Assembly (NCBI RefSeq): GCF_003590095.1
Contig: NC_039491.1
Coordinates: 11,656,001-11,720,000, forward strand
Reading direction: 5' to 3'
Origin: Trichoplusia ni
Taxonomy: Eukaryota > Arthropoda > Insecta > Lepidoptera > Noctuidae
DNA length: 64,000 nucleotides
The position numbers were made by a program, and so were the translations under genes. This document shows positions 1 to 11,796 of this stretch, piece after piece (positions within the stretch are counted from its first letter, which is position 1; the number at the start of each line of letters is the position of its first letter). Below the pieces are notes generated by a model. That model saw only the letters and a list, made by a program, of their open reading frames with translations, made no database searches and had not been told where the DNA came from.

Positions 1-3000
1 GCTCGTATCAGATAGAGCCGTGCCGCCGCTTACAGCGGGCACCTGGACAAGCACCGGCCAGCGCGCTGAGCAACCGCGACCTGACTGCAGGGCAGTCTAA
101 CATAAAATATGACACTAGTATTTATGAGCCTCATAAAGAGTACCACCACATCACATTTACTAATGTTTTTTTTTTTAATACGAGTTTCTTTATGCGTCTG
201 ATGTCGTCAGCATTCCTGACAAAAGGTAGAGCGATTTGCGTGTGTGAACAGGACCAGCGTCGCATTACCAGCCGCAACTGTGAGGACTCGTCGACTCACC
301 ACTACTGCTCTGTGTCGACAACTTTACTCGACTTATAAAGTGTATCTATACTTTATAGTCTCAAAAAATTATGACGACAGCAAATTACTATTAGGGTAGG
401 TTTGCTCGTACTCATAGTTGACTAATTGCACTGATAGTGACATACGAGTTAAGCTTATGAAAACATTTCACGAAACAACATACTGAGCAGCAAATATATC
501 GCAACTAAACCTACAAACTGATTGTACTACAAGTGTCAGGATCAACAGAAAAAATGTCGTTATTAACCATTGCTTAAAATTATTTCTAAGCTTACATTTT
601 TACTTTTGTGACCTGTTCTTTATTATGAAAGGATTCATTATGGCCCGTGAAATATTATGTTAAAATATGTTAAGTAGCCGCGCACAAGTACTTCGGTAAC
701 AAAATGATAATTTGTGAAGGAATGGAATTGCTTAGGACAGCCCGGACCGGACCGGCCCTCGACGGGTTGGAGCCCGCCGCCGGCTGGTAACGGTGCGGTA
801 ATATTCAGTAAAAATTGACTATGCGCCATTACCTTCTCAAAATCATTTGTAACCCTGACAAATGTTTAGAGCTCCCTACCTAAAAATGAATAACTGTTAC
901 TAACAAAGGCTCTGTTGTCTGTCCGTGTGTATATCCATCAGTCATTAGGCATTATTTACATACATACTTTAATCCTTATCAAAATGAATAACGCTTTACA
1001 AGTATTTTATTTTGAACAAAGCGGCGCTTTACATTTAATGTCACAGACAGTTCAGAAGAAATTGCTGCTTTCAACATAACTGCACAGCAAAATAACTATT
1101 GTTGTGGCGAGATAGAGGCCGATTCATAAAAACGTTAACGTGACACGGTCTATGAAATCGAACTACTCTGAAACGACTCGACCGATTCTTATGAAATTTG
1201 TGAACATATTCGGTACCCCTAAGACCATTTCATTTTATTCACGTATTTTTTTCTGCGCTATGGGAAAAATACATTTGCTGGGACAGCTAGTAAGATGTAC
1301 ATAAGAGCATGTATCTTACCCACAGGTATCAGGATCGTTAAAAGTGACGATGTCCGATACGTCACTGATAATATTATTGCCAATCGTTAAACAACTCAGC
1401 TTCTACTGTAAATTTGTCATTCGATTTCAACTAGCAATAATCGCACCTCGGATTAACCTCATCATAAAACCAACAATCAAATTGTAACTCCGACACGAAC
1501 AAGCACGGTTTGCAGGTCGCTCGGACTGCCCACAGCCCGGTGCTCAGAGTGATACCCCCCGCTCCGCCCCCTCGCTCGCCCGGCCTAGGGACCTACTCCA
1601 GACTTCATTTCGAAAATTATACTCTCAACAAACTCATATCCGCCCAATTACTTACCTGTGATACTACACCCTCTGAAATTACTTCACATATAAAACCTCC
1701 GTTATGTAACGAGATTCCTCGCGAGCACACTTGTGAACTTTCATGGAATACTTTTTTATAACTCTCCGTTACACTTTCATAACTACAGAGCATTTCAAAT
1801 AAAGGAAGGGTGGCGGAGTTTCTTCGGAAATTTATCGGAAGTGCATGCAACAATTATAGGGTGACGTAGCTGTTGAAAAAGAAACCTCACTCAAGAGCGG
1901 TGAGTGGGGAACGAGAACGGGAAACGGGAGCGGGGAGCGGCAGCGGGGAGCGGCAGCGGGGAGCGGGGAGCGCAAGCAACACAGGTGCTGATCGGGGAAC
2001 CGAACCCCAGCCACGTCGGCTCGTCAAATATACTTTGTTATTTTTTCAAAAACCACCTAAGCCCATGAAGATAAGTGTATTTCTAATTGAATGAAAGTAA
2101 CAATGGGCTCCCCAGAATGCTAACGCTAACGCCTAACCGTGTGTGAAACCTGTTGCTCCGGCACTCAGCCTGGCTTTTTTTTAAGAGTGTAGGCGTGATG
2201 TAGACACTACCATGGTGAGTATTCTGCTCGGGGTCAGCTCGACAGCAGCTGGCCCAGCAGTGACACTCAATGTTCAATCATAAGATAATGTAGAAGCTAT
2301 TTGTATCCCGCGTAATAGAGATGCAACAACACATATGACTGACCAATTATTACACGTTAACTTTCCACGAAACGTGTGTCCAGACTCTGTTTGTTTTAAA
2401 AGTAACCTCCTGACAGTTGCCACACAACAATATCGTGTGTAAATATTTTTTAAAGCTTTATAACTATAAGTTTTACATTAATATACTCATTGTTTAATTA
2501 GCAGCTACAGTCATGATACCGAATTATAATAAACAAGACAAGTAAACCGATGATGTAACATAACTTACTTTACTTTTGTTCGCAAGAACAGTAAAGTTGT
2601 TTCAATGCATTAAGTCAGTTGAAAATGTCATGGTTGCATGGATTTCTATGCATTAGGTGCAGGTTTAATCTTAACGCAGGCTTTTTCATATCTATATGTA
2701 CTTTTTAAGGGTATTCTAAAACACTTCCGTCAGCGGTAAAGAAAAAACATCATGAAGAAATCTGGAAACCAACCGGGGTTGCTAGCCTCACCTACCCATA
2801 TGTGAAATCAAAGCGAATGAAAAATTAAAAACTACAAAAAATCGAATTTCAAGACATCGTATCCATTTGTAAATTTTTCGATCTGTCAAAAAGCGTCTCC
2901 TAAACCGGACAGCTATGGCTAATTGTAATAAATTGCACTATAAAATAAAAATATAAAAGGAAAGTTTTCCAATCTGGTAAGTGTATGCGGACAGCTATGG

Positions 3001-5000
3001 CTTGTGGCTGTGCTCGAGCGCGGACAAAGTTTTTGTTGTAGCAGCTACTGTAGCTGGCTTTATAATACTAGCTGACAGGCAAGTACACGACCAGCTCCCA
3101 CGCATGGCACGCACTAACAGTATGTCACCGAATTCGATACTGACAAAATAATTGATAACCGAGACACACCCTCTCGTCTACCTACAAAAGAGAATGAAAT
3201 AGTGCCACAGTAAAGTGTTTATTTTTCTATTGACCTAATTATTTTTATTTTATAAACCAGGAAAACCATGTAGGTCCAGTTTTTTTTAGAATTTATTCCA
3301 ATGTAGGAAATAAACAGCGAGTTGTTTTGTTCTCCATGGGAATCACGACGTCACGTTTATAGGAGCGAATAAGCTGGTCAATGCGACATTAAAGGGTGAA
3401 ATGTGAATATTTCAGAATAAATAAGAATTAAAAACAAATCTATTGTTAAGTCCGAAACCAGCGAGTTACTGAAAGTTCAAGTGATGCTGTGAGCGTGACG
3501 GGCAGCCTCCACAGAGGCGGCACACCGGCTCAGCCCGGGCTCGCGCGCGCTGCGCACTACATACCAACACTACTTATCCTTCTATCGATACAAGAACCGA
3601 CAAACAGGAATCTGTTTGAAGTGGTTAACAAGCAGTTTCACTTGGAATATTTTTAGCTTAATTACGCCACAGCTACTTAAAGCACATTTAATCTCGAAAC
3701 TTCATAACGTCATGATTAAATTAACGAGAAAATGATTAAGAAAACCCAAGTAGGCACCGCTCCACGGGAATTCGTTTTTCTAAGAAGACATCCAACTTAC
3801 TACTCATACAACAAGGTCCGAGTTGTATTATTCAGAAAATAAACATTAGTGTAAACTTAATTATTACAAGTGAAAGTCGCCTCCCGTCTGTCCGCCCCGA
3901 CCTCGGTAGTGGATAGAGTGATTTAAGCGGATTTCTTTTATGAATTGTATATGTTTCTACATAAATAAATAATTAATAGTACAACAGAAACCCTGATCAT
4001 TTTAAAGGACTCTTATGTAATGACTTTTAAGAAGTGGCGGGCAACAGCTAGTAGTTATCGTCGTATGTCAGTAGTTAGTGGTCAGAGTCGGTTATTGATA
4101 AGTCGCCGCCATGACGCCTCAACTGCCAATCGCTATCGACGGTATGCATGAGCGGGGAATACCGCTCGCGCGCCATTAACACATATCGGATCGGACGCGA
4201 CACGATTTAATACGCAATTATGTTGTAGTCGTTACTGATACCGATTCGCTGACGCCGCACTCATCACATGGACTTTTATGACAGTCTTTCGAAATTAGCA
4301 TACGTTGATTATATATTGAAACCATTGTAAAAAAAACAGAGAAGTAACGTGGCCTATAAAAAGCCGCTGAGCTGATCTGCTCTCTTCTCGTATGGTTGAT
4401 GTATAAACTGGTTACAGTTTAAGCGATTTTCTGACCAGGGTAACACACCATTGAAAAATTCTTTGGATTGCTCACGATCATTTCCTTCACTACTTTTAGC
4501 AAGTGACAATTACTTAGCAATACGCAAATAATTTCGATAACACGTTGGTGCGCCCCGGTAATCGAATATAAGACCTATTAGTTGATAGACCATCATCGGT
4601 CATAGCACTAGGACATCACTGCGAAATTTTAGGATCTGGTAATATGCTGATCTGATAAACTTTGGGTATAGACTTGATCCTAGTTTAAAAAGAAGGGATG
4701 AATTGCATATGATGGATCTGTGAGGCGTAAGTGTATGAAGTATAAAGCAGCCGCCTGACGCTCTCAATGGGCGTAGCAATAGCGCTCTGATTCAAATATT
4801 TTAAATGTATGAGGTACTGTGTTCAACTATACTAAACGTATTTTTTGTACACGTTGTGAAGCACTAAAATCGTCTATTAATAGTATGAAATGCAGGAATG
4901 TTCAAATGCAAACTATTGAAACGAGCTCGGGAACAAGAGGGGCTGTGGGGAGGGGGGTGGAGCAAAAAAGCTAACGTTCGGCGCTAACCTCAAAGAGCTC
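1..5000. other. No recognised gene; AT-rich DNA with CpG-rich blocks
   Basis: I see no conserved coding sequence here. Short CpG-rich blocks stand out from the AT-rich background at about 1-100, 730-790, 1505-1600, 1890-2020, 3490-3560, 4120-4260 and 4920-4960. None gives a reading frame I can tie to a protein family. They could be untranslated exons, promoters or enhancers of a gene beyond the left edge. A TATA-like sequence TATAAAAAGCCGC lies at 4355-4367 but is followed only by a four-codon ORF. Confidence 0.5.
1928..1970. repeat. GC-rich minisatellite, about 13-bp unit
   Basis: A short tandem repeat of the unit GGGGAGCGGCAGC, about three copies with a degenerate tail, sits inside a purine-rich CpG block. 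It is read directly from the sequence. It produces spurious Arg/Gly/Ser-rich ORFs on the plus strand that I do not consider genes. Confidence 0.7.
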
Positions 5001-5045
5001 TAAAAAGCCGCGCCAACAGATCACTCCACATTGCATTCAATCAGC

Positions 5046-5177
5046 ATGTCCAGTGGCTACGAAATGTTACATGATTGCTACGATACTGCTACGCCTGCAC
5101 GTCAGCAATTTATGGTTACTACACAGGCAATAAAGGCAGAACTGGAGATGGATATTAAAGAAAACAGAATAGAATAA
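5046..5177 (+). CDS. Candidate 43-aa small ORF, unknown product
   Basis: An ATG-started ORF of 43 codons plus TAA encodes a peptide beginning MSSGYEMLHDCYDTA and ending ELEMDIKENRIE. It has no signal peptide or membrane segment. The C-terminal half looks like a charged helix. A TATA-like TCTAAAAAGCCGC lies at 4999-5011 and initiator-like TCACT and TCAGC sequences lie at 5021 and 5041, so a short unspliced transcript is conceivable. The same TAAAAAGCCGC core occurs at 4357-4367. I do not recognise the peptide. Small promoter-proximal single-exon genes of this size do exist in insects (for example Bearded-type genes), but I see no convincing Bearded motif. It could be chance. Confidence 0.3.
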   Translation: MSSGYEMLHDCYDTATPARQQFMVTTQAIKAELEMDIKENRIE

Positions 5178-5185
5178 TCTGTAGA

Positions 5186-5218
5186 CTGGACACGCGTGGG
5201 ACACGCGCTGGACACGCT
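5186..5218. repeat. Three 11-bp tandem units, CTGGACACGCG-like
   Basis: Three tandem 11-bp units (CTGGACACGCG, TGGGACACGCG, CTGGACACGCT) start 9 bp after the stop of the 43-codon ORF. Two units contain CACGCG, the hexamer bound by Hairy/E(spl)-type bHLH repressors (N-box). The repeat is seen directly; any regulatory role is inference. Confidence 0.6.
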
Positions 5219-5847
5219 ACAGCACATCAGATATCAAACTGCGTACTAATTACCTAATTGCAGTCTTTGAATTTTCCATGGTACTAATTAAGGAATTTCA
5301 AATCAATTGGCAGGTTGCGTTGCAATAGACTACTAAAGACATAACTTTAATAATGCATGTTTGGTCTATCTAAATGAAAGTATCTCTTAAAGATTCGTGT
5401 TGGCTACCAAATTTAGTAGTTAGTAGTAATCTAGTTTACTTATATTGCAAGTATGTCTCGGAGAGTAGTTAAATAGTTAATATGTATTATTTCGAATATG
5501 ATCGTGATGCAGGCGGCAGGCCTCCACCGCCTCCTCCGCCTCCGCCGCTGCCACAGTCGCTATAAAACTATACATTGTCTAGTTAACATAAACTATCTAT
5601 TTTGGCTTTGTGTTCAACATTGATAGCGTCGCTATTGTTCCGTATAGCGTCCGTTAAATATAACGACATCACGACGGCCTAACCGCCCTCACAATGCGCG
5701 CCCTCACACACACACTGAGTATCACGTTAACAACAAGCTAAGCATTGCCTATTTTCCTTTTCTTGTTTTTACGCCTTACCCACTAAAAAATAAAGGGGAA
5801 TGTCGCGGATGGCTATGTGGATATGGTCGTATGAATTTTAAAAACAC

Positions 5848-5955
5848 CCAGACATAACACACACATGTGCAGTACTGATAAGATTGTGCTACACGGAGAT
5901 CGAACCCCAGACATGTCCTACACGGTCGTCCCTCCTTTCGGCTACTTGTGCTTTC
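5848..5955. repeat. Probable fragment of a moth SINE-like repeat
   Basis: The stretch with CCCAGACATAACACACACATG and a later GATCGAACCCCAGAC resembles, from memory, repeat fragments common in moth genomes that carry a tRNA-type B-box on the opposite strand. No complete A-box/B-box pair or poly-A tail is visible, so it is a fragment at best. Confidence 0.35.
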
Positions 5956-6459
5956 AAACTCACTGAATATGGTGCATAAAAACAATGTAAAAGACACTGA
6001 ATTCACAGATAAATAAAAACTGCAATATCGAAAAATTTGCAGCAATCATAAATGTGTTCGTCAGCTTCGACGTAGGCGCGCGGCCGTAGCCGACCGGCGC
6101 GCGGCGGGAGTGCTTAGCAACGTAGCGCGTGCTACGCTGTAGCAGACGCATGTCAATGTCTGTGTTAATATGTTGACAGCGTAGTGATGGCGTAGTTTGA
6201 AAATCCAACTAATTACACATAAAGTAAATTCACACCGTTTACAGAATACTTTTTTTTATAATGTTTAATTATATTTAAGGGGTTTTTATCCACACGGCTT
6301 GCTATTTACAAATTAAGTGACACAATAGAAAAACTCAAATCGCTTTGGGGATGAATGCCAGTAGATTAAATTCAGAATTTCAAGATAATTTTCGGTTGCA
6401 GCAGTCAGTGAATTTCAAAAGCATGCCTGAAAGTTTGCATGAAGACAAAGCTAAATAAA

Positions 6460-6525
6460 AAATGGCCAAGTGTGAGTCGGACTCGCCCATCCAGGGCATA
6501 AAGCGTTCTGTAGCAGCATGTAACG
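6460..6525 (+). repeat. Left end of moth repeat with inverted ends (GGCCAAGTG..GAGTCGGACTCG)
   Basis: The sequence AATGGCCAAGTGTGAGTCGG followed by ACTCGCCC matches the end of a very common moth interspersed repeat known to me by its GCCAAGTGCGAGTCGGACTCG terminus. The inverted counterpart lies at about 7752-7784. The assignment is from recalled consensus and needs a Repbase or Dfam search. Confidence 0.6.
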
Positions 6526-7251
6526 TAATATAAAAGTTCGTGTTGTTCGTTTTAATATTTATATTTTAATTGATTAAATGAAAAAGAAATACGTAAATCT
6601 AAATCATATTTTATTAAGTCTTACTTCTCTCTTACAAACTTTATATTAATAAAAATATTTGTCAAGTTGATGAAAATAAAAAGTTGAATAACCATGTAGT
6701 AAGTTTGTAACAGGGGTCTCCGCACTAATACGATGATTCTGTATAGATACCTAAGTACTCATTGGGAGGAATAACTCAACTAAATAACGGATCGTTTCGA
6801 TCAGTTACGAAACATGGTTATATATTATCGGTGGTTATATCTAAATATATTATTTTATATGTTATAAATCTGTATAAAATGTTCATAAACTGGTCCCTCT
6901 GTAGGAGCGAGCTGCTCCGAGCACAAAGCGTCGGTTGTTACCATAACAGTTAACGTTATGCTAATCATGGAGCGCTCTTTACGTGGAACAGATTTGCTCG
7001 CTACCGACACTATCAAGGTTTTTATTGGAGGCCATGAGAAGCCGCGAGCAAGGATGCAAGTCATCGTTAGGTACATGAAGAGTATCGTAGTCACCACCGT
7101 ACTCTACCGTGCGACTGACACCTACTCTTTGAACTGCAGCGGAGTGCTAAATACCGCCGCATGGGTGGCGACCTAACCAAAGTTTCTATTCTGGTTCTTG
7201 ACAAAATATTCTCCCTCGGCGAAGAGGAATCAAATTGAACACCGAGCCCGA

Positions 7252-7282
7252 GCGGCGCGCTACTCCGCACAGTGCGCGCCGC
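7252..7282. repeat. GC-rich inverted repeat, 9-bp arms
   Basis: GCGGCGCGC at 7252-7260 is exactly complementary to GCGCGCCGC at 7274-7282, with a 13-nt loop, inside a CpG-rich block. It is seen directly and its function is unknown. Confidence 0.6.
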
Positions 7283-7529
7283 GCTTCAGGAATTTATATG
7301 ACCCTCGGGCGGTACATACTTGTTTAAATTAGATTTTTTATCGATGTTCAGTTAAGCAGGTTGTAGTCTAGAGGAACAAAGAGGTAAAATTCTCTAAATT
7401 ATCTCTAAGAGCAGACTTGTAATAGTAATAAGGAACCCTCTACCATGTATTATCTAAAACTAAAACTATGAGTACGGAGTTTTTCTTAAACTTTCAGGTT
7501 TTGTTGTATATCAAAATTTGGGTAGTTTT

Positions 7530-7784
7530 TTAAGGTTTCGTACCCAAGGCTAAAAACGGAACCCCATTCGAGAACCCGTCACCAGGCTGTTGGCAGGCTG
7601 CTCTCATGAGCCGTGGTGGTAGTAAAGTTTGTTATGGTCGGCAATATATACAATTGTGGACGGCTGACAAATACATTTGTGCGTAGTCACAATCATATTT
7701 ACTCCCTCGCCCACAATTGGTTTATCTTCAGCCTATTTGTATGGAACCCTGAGTGTCGCGACTCCAGTTCGCACTTGAAAGGTT
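7530..7784 (+). repeat. Internal part and right end of the same repeat
   Basis: This part contains the typical string GTTTCGTACCCAAGGCTAAA, then CACCAGGCTG and CATGAGCCGTGG. It ends with ATGGAACCCTGAGTGTCGCG followed by ACTCCAGTTCGCACTTGAAA. That last part is an imperfect reverse complement of the end at 6461-6490. About 1 kb without recognised repeat sequence separates the two, so this is either one longer element or one copy split by an insertion. Confidence 0.6.
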
Positions 7785-7799
7785 TAGCAATAGAAGAAA

Positions 7800-9600
7800 T
7801 AAATTCTTACATCACGAAATTAGTTTCATAAAACTAGTTTCACGACACTAGTTTTGTCTTCAGTTTCATTTGTAGACATCAAGTTTCATGTTACGCGCAA
7901 CTTTTGATAAAAGTAAACTACTCAAAAGGTGCTAGTATTATCGGAAGGCGAACGTAAAACACAATAACGAGCGTCGTGCAGATGTGAGGTAATGCGTAGA
8001 GCGGCCCTCCGCTGCTCTAGCGGCGAACAGTTCGGCGTGAGCGATGAACACGGGCTGTCACCCGTCTTGTACGCGCACGTAATGAAGGATGTTAAGTAGC
8101 AGGGTCATACACATCCGCTAAACCAACTGAGGGTCGGGAGCCGCACTCTCCAAACGGCCTAACCCCAGAATAGGAACCACTTGTAATGGCAATATTTTCA
8201 GCAGTAATAAGTGCATTCGTGCAAAATTTATCATTGCTCACGAAATTAGTGAACTCCTTGGTTAATCTAAGTCTACACTAAGTAACGAAGAGGGACGTAA
8301 GGATGCATAACAGTGCGAGTTTTAACATAATATTGTCTTAGTTTTTTAAATCAGCTGCAACATTACAGTTCCCACGGTAACAGCTACCACAGAAAAAATA
8401 ATGATGTATTATTCTTTGCGAGAAATCAACTCGTCATTTAAGGATTACTTTTTTTTCTAAAAGCCATAATTTCAGATTAGTTTAAATGAATTATTTCTTT
8501 GAAATGAACAAATATCTCAAGAACGAAAAGGCAAACACTAGATCACCTAATAAAAACTTTTTAAACGATTCAATCTAAGTTCGTTAGCAAGGAAAGAGTG
8601 TCCGCCTCAGCCGTGTCGCCGTTGTAAATCTGTTCCCAACAAAACCAGCTTCCGAGCAGGGTGCACCTGCTGCGCTATGATAGGTGCACTAGGCAAGTAG
8701 GCACGTAGTGGCAAGTTAAGACAAACTCTAACTTACATATAGTACTGTATTCTGGCGGATTCCCAATTATTCCCTGTAGGCGGTAAGAATATACTATGTC
8801 TATGTGTTATACGAGGTGTTGGAAAGCATAATAAATACTAACACTACAAAGGAAGTAGGTTTATAAAAATATATAATTATAATTATAAAACACTTCCGCA
8901 TTGAGTACTGCAATCACTCGACAAATGAGAACAAAATGTACCAGTAATGAGGCGTGCGCGGCGGTGGGCGCCCGAGCGGCAAATGAGCAGCAGATTACCA
9001 GCGCGAGCGTTGTTTTGCCAAATTTTAATAACCTCCGGGCTAAGAGCCACGAGGCCGACGCAGCCGCCGAGTGACTTGCTACACACACACTCACCGGTAC
9101 TCCGGAGCCAGCCCGAGCTGCTACTCAAGGTCCGGGAACATTTATATGCACATCAAAAAAAGGAACACTAGAGAGCGGCAATCGCTATACTGGAAGGACT
9201 ATACATGTTTGTACAAGAATGGGATGGGTCACCAACTCAGAAGAAGGTACTAGAACTCTTTATCACAGTCCTGATTGAGTTCACTGATCATAAGTTCCTA
9301 AGCCGGGGGTAGACATGTCATAGATACGTAATGCCGCTGGCAACAGGTGCCAGCCGCAGTCCAAAACAATTGAATCCCTGGTTACATATAAATGTAGGTA
9401 AGTACAAGGGCGAGAACTAAGTAAGAAAGAGTATTCTATGGTTTTTGATTTCATTGATATAAAACCAATGTAAATCTGCCTATGAGAAGCAAAAATTCCG
9501 AAGCACGTACGTCAGCATGCGGCGATATTGATAAGTTTTCCCCATTCTGCGCGAAACCTTTAAAGCCATCTTAAATAAGTGCAAGGCAATTAATGTCATT
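7800..9600. other. No recognised gene; CpG-rich blocks
   Basis: CpG-rich blocks occur at about 7985-8060 and 8945-9110. The second holds a good splice-donor match on the minus strand (ACCG|GTGAGTG near 9090-9096) but no conserved reading frame. Untranslated exons are possible. Nothing here supports a named gene. Confidence 0.4.
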
Positions 9601-9629
9601 CAATCCGTAAGCATCCTAGGAACACTTAC

Positions 9630-10405
9630 CCTTGCGTGGCGCACGGCGGGGGCCGGCGCGGCGGCAGCGGGCGCGCGCGGCCGACACCCGCCCGGCGTGC
9701 GACTGCGCCGCGGCTCATCTGCACAATACACCACATCAAATAGGCAACCCATTCAAAATGTAACACCTGCTCAAAACCATATCCTGAAATATGCGGACAC
9801 GGCGGCTACCGTCGCAAGACTCTCAAGTCAGTCACTAGCTGAGCAGGACCTGAGTAGGTACTTAACTTCACCTATGTCATGCACAAACTTGTGTAAAAGA
9901 CAATTGCGCTCTGCACACTCGATATCCTTATCAACTTAAATTGGTGGCAAAACATAAAATTAAAGGGCTTGAAACCCAAGTTGAAGAATAAAAATAACGA
10001 AATATTTCAAATGCTAATGTTTCAGTAGTTTTTTATCTTTAACTCTAAGGGTGACTAACGAGGGTCCAAGGAAGAAGTGCTCTACAATAATTTGATTTTT
10101 ATGATCGAGAGAGCAAACTGACGTGAACTGACTGGTGGAACAGAGTAAGTACCGTGACACCTCGTGGTCGGCGTGGGGTCCGGCGTGCGCGCGCGCCGCT
10201 CGTGAGCCGCGGGCGGCGCGGTGGGCGCGGGGGGCGCGGTGGGCGCGGAGGGCGCGGGCGGGGGCAGCGCCAGCAGCTGGCGGTACAGCTCCAGCTCGTG
10301 GTAGAACTCCAGCGAGTCGGGCGAGCCCGCGCGCGCGGCTGGCTCCTGCCCGCCGGCGCCCACCTCCGCCGTCAGCCCGTTCAGCACGAGGCGGCGCGCC
10401 GCCAT
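9630..10405 (-). CDS. Unrecognised Pro/Ala-rich protein, two tentative coding exons
   Basis: Two GC-rich blocks behave like linked coding exons. The first spans 10405 to 10153, starts at an ATG in good context (residues MAARRLVLNGLTAEVG) and ends at donor ACG|GTACTTACT. The second spans 9718 to 9630, from acceptor TTGTGCAG to donor AAGG|GTAAGTG. Joined in phase 1, the frame stays open. It has a short possible helix (SPDSLEFYHELELYRQLLA) followed by a low-complexity Pro/Ala segment and an Arg/Pro-rich segment. The open donor at 9630 means further exons should lie to the left, but I could not find them. A CpG island at about 10650-10790 may hold the promoter or a 5' untranslated exon. I do not recognise the family. 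The start and the splice joins are inference, and an alternative frame cannot be excluded. Confidence 0.35.
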
Positions 10406-11733
10406 GCCGCGCCGCGCACACCATGCAGCCACTCACATGCCGCCGCGATGCAATACTCTGCCTACACCCTTGTTCTCTACACTTAAATACGACTTAATTC
10501 TTACACCTATTTATCAAAATAACATTGGATCGAAAGCCGGAAGCATGCTTCAGGAGCTTGTCGACTATCACGACGCTCGCTACATTTCGCGAATAACGCG
10601 AACTAACTTTCAAAGTTTCGAAAAGAAACTAGTACGAACACGTCGTAAGGCTGAGCGATGCGAGCGCGGAACTGAGCAACGTCAGCGAGCCACCGTCGCG
10701 ACGGACGCGCGCCGCCACACTGCCGGCCGAGCCGCGGCCGTCGCGGCTGCGGGCGCCGCGCGGCCACGCCACGAGCGCCCGCTTGTTTTGTTCATAAGTA
10801 GGTAGGTTAGTAATAAACGAGACTGGTGTTAGTATATTTACCTAATAACCTACATATTTTGGTAAACCCCGTTTTACGAAGCAGGCTAGGGCCATCATAG
10901 AGATCTTTCAATATTTTGCAGTCTCAATAAGACTACCTCTTTGTGGTCACTGTTCCAGTTTAGTAAAGGGCAAGTTCTTTACGCTGTGTGTTAACCATTT
11001 TCGTTGGCTTTCCCTGCACATAATCAAGTAAGTCCAAAATAACATACTCATACTTCAGAAGTAGTCTAACATAGGTTTTATATAATTTCGGCTGAGACAT
11101 AGCGCCTATGGAATTTGTTCTTGATATCAGGTCACTAGTTGCCGTAACGCCAAGGTGCCATCAGCTAACGCCCATGGTAGTAATTTTTGCAACGATTGTT
11201 TTTCCATGTTGCACTGTGCATTTATCAACATTTAGCGTCAGCAACCATTCCCTAGTCCAGTGCTCCGATTCTGCTATTTACAATGGCATGGGGATTAAAT
11301 TAGAAACTCGTCCTATTCTCTTAAGCATTTTACAATCACAATAATTGAAGTTAATGTATTGACCCCGTACTGGTTTCCAATTATTGTGTTGGAGAAAAGC
11401 CTTCAATAATACGAATAGTGTCAATATAATACAATTTCTAGTCAGTCATCAGATTCCGATAGAGCTGCTCCTATACGCACTCGAAAAGTTATATATCTGA
11501 GAAAACCACTTATCCATGCCACTTCCCACGTATTCCGAATAGTTTTCTGACGCGTGAGTAAAAGTGTGGTAAAACTTTGCATCGTTTAATCAAGGAGGCC
11601 TTTAATCAGCAGTGGAATTTTACATAGACTTTCATTTATTAATGTATGTTTTTGGAACATACTTGCCGGAACATTACGAATAGTCATAAGTGCAATTTGC
11701 AATGAAAACAGTGATCAAGGGTTAATATTACAT

Positions 11734-11739
11734 TTTATT
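11734..11739 (-). terminator. Poly(A) signal AATAAA for ST7
   Basis: AATAAA on the minus strand lies 58 bp past the ST7 stop codon, a normal distance for a short 3' UTR. Confidence 0.6.
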
Positions 11740-11796
11740 GAACTATAAATAAACGCCAGCGGAGATAAATGCAGAGTCAGAGAGCGGTCGCGGGAT

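Noticed and set aside
1873..2094. Gly/Ser/Arg-rich plus-strand ORF
   Set aside because: It is produced by the GGGGAGCGGCAGC minisatellite.
10404..10805. 133-codon plus-strand ORF
   Set aside because: Low-complexity Arg/Ala composition from a CpG island, with no splice or family support. The minus-strand reading is more protein-like.
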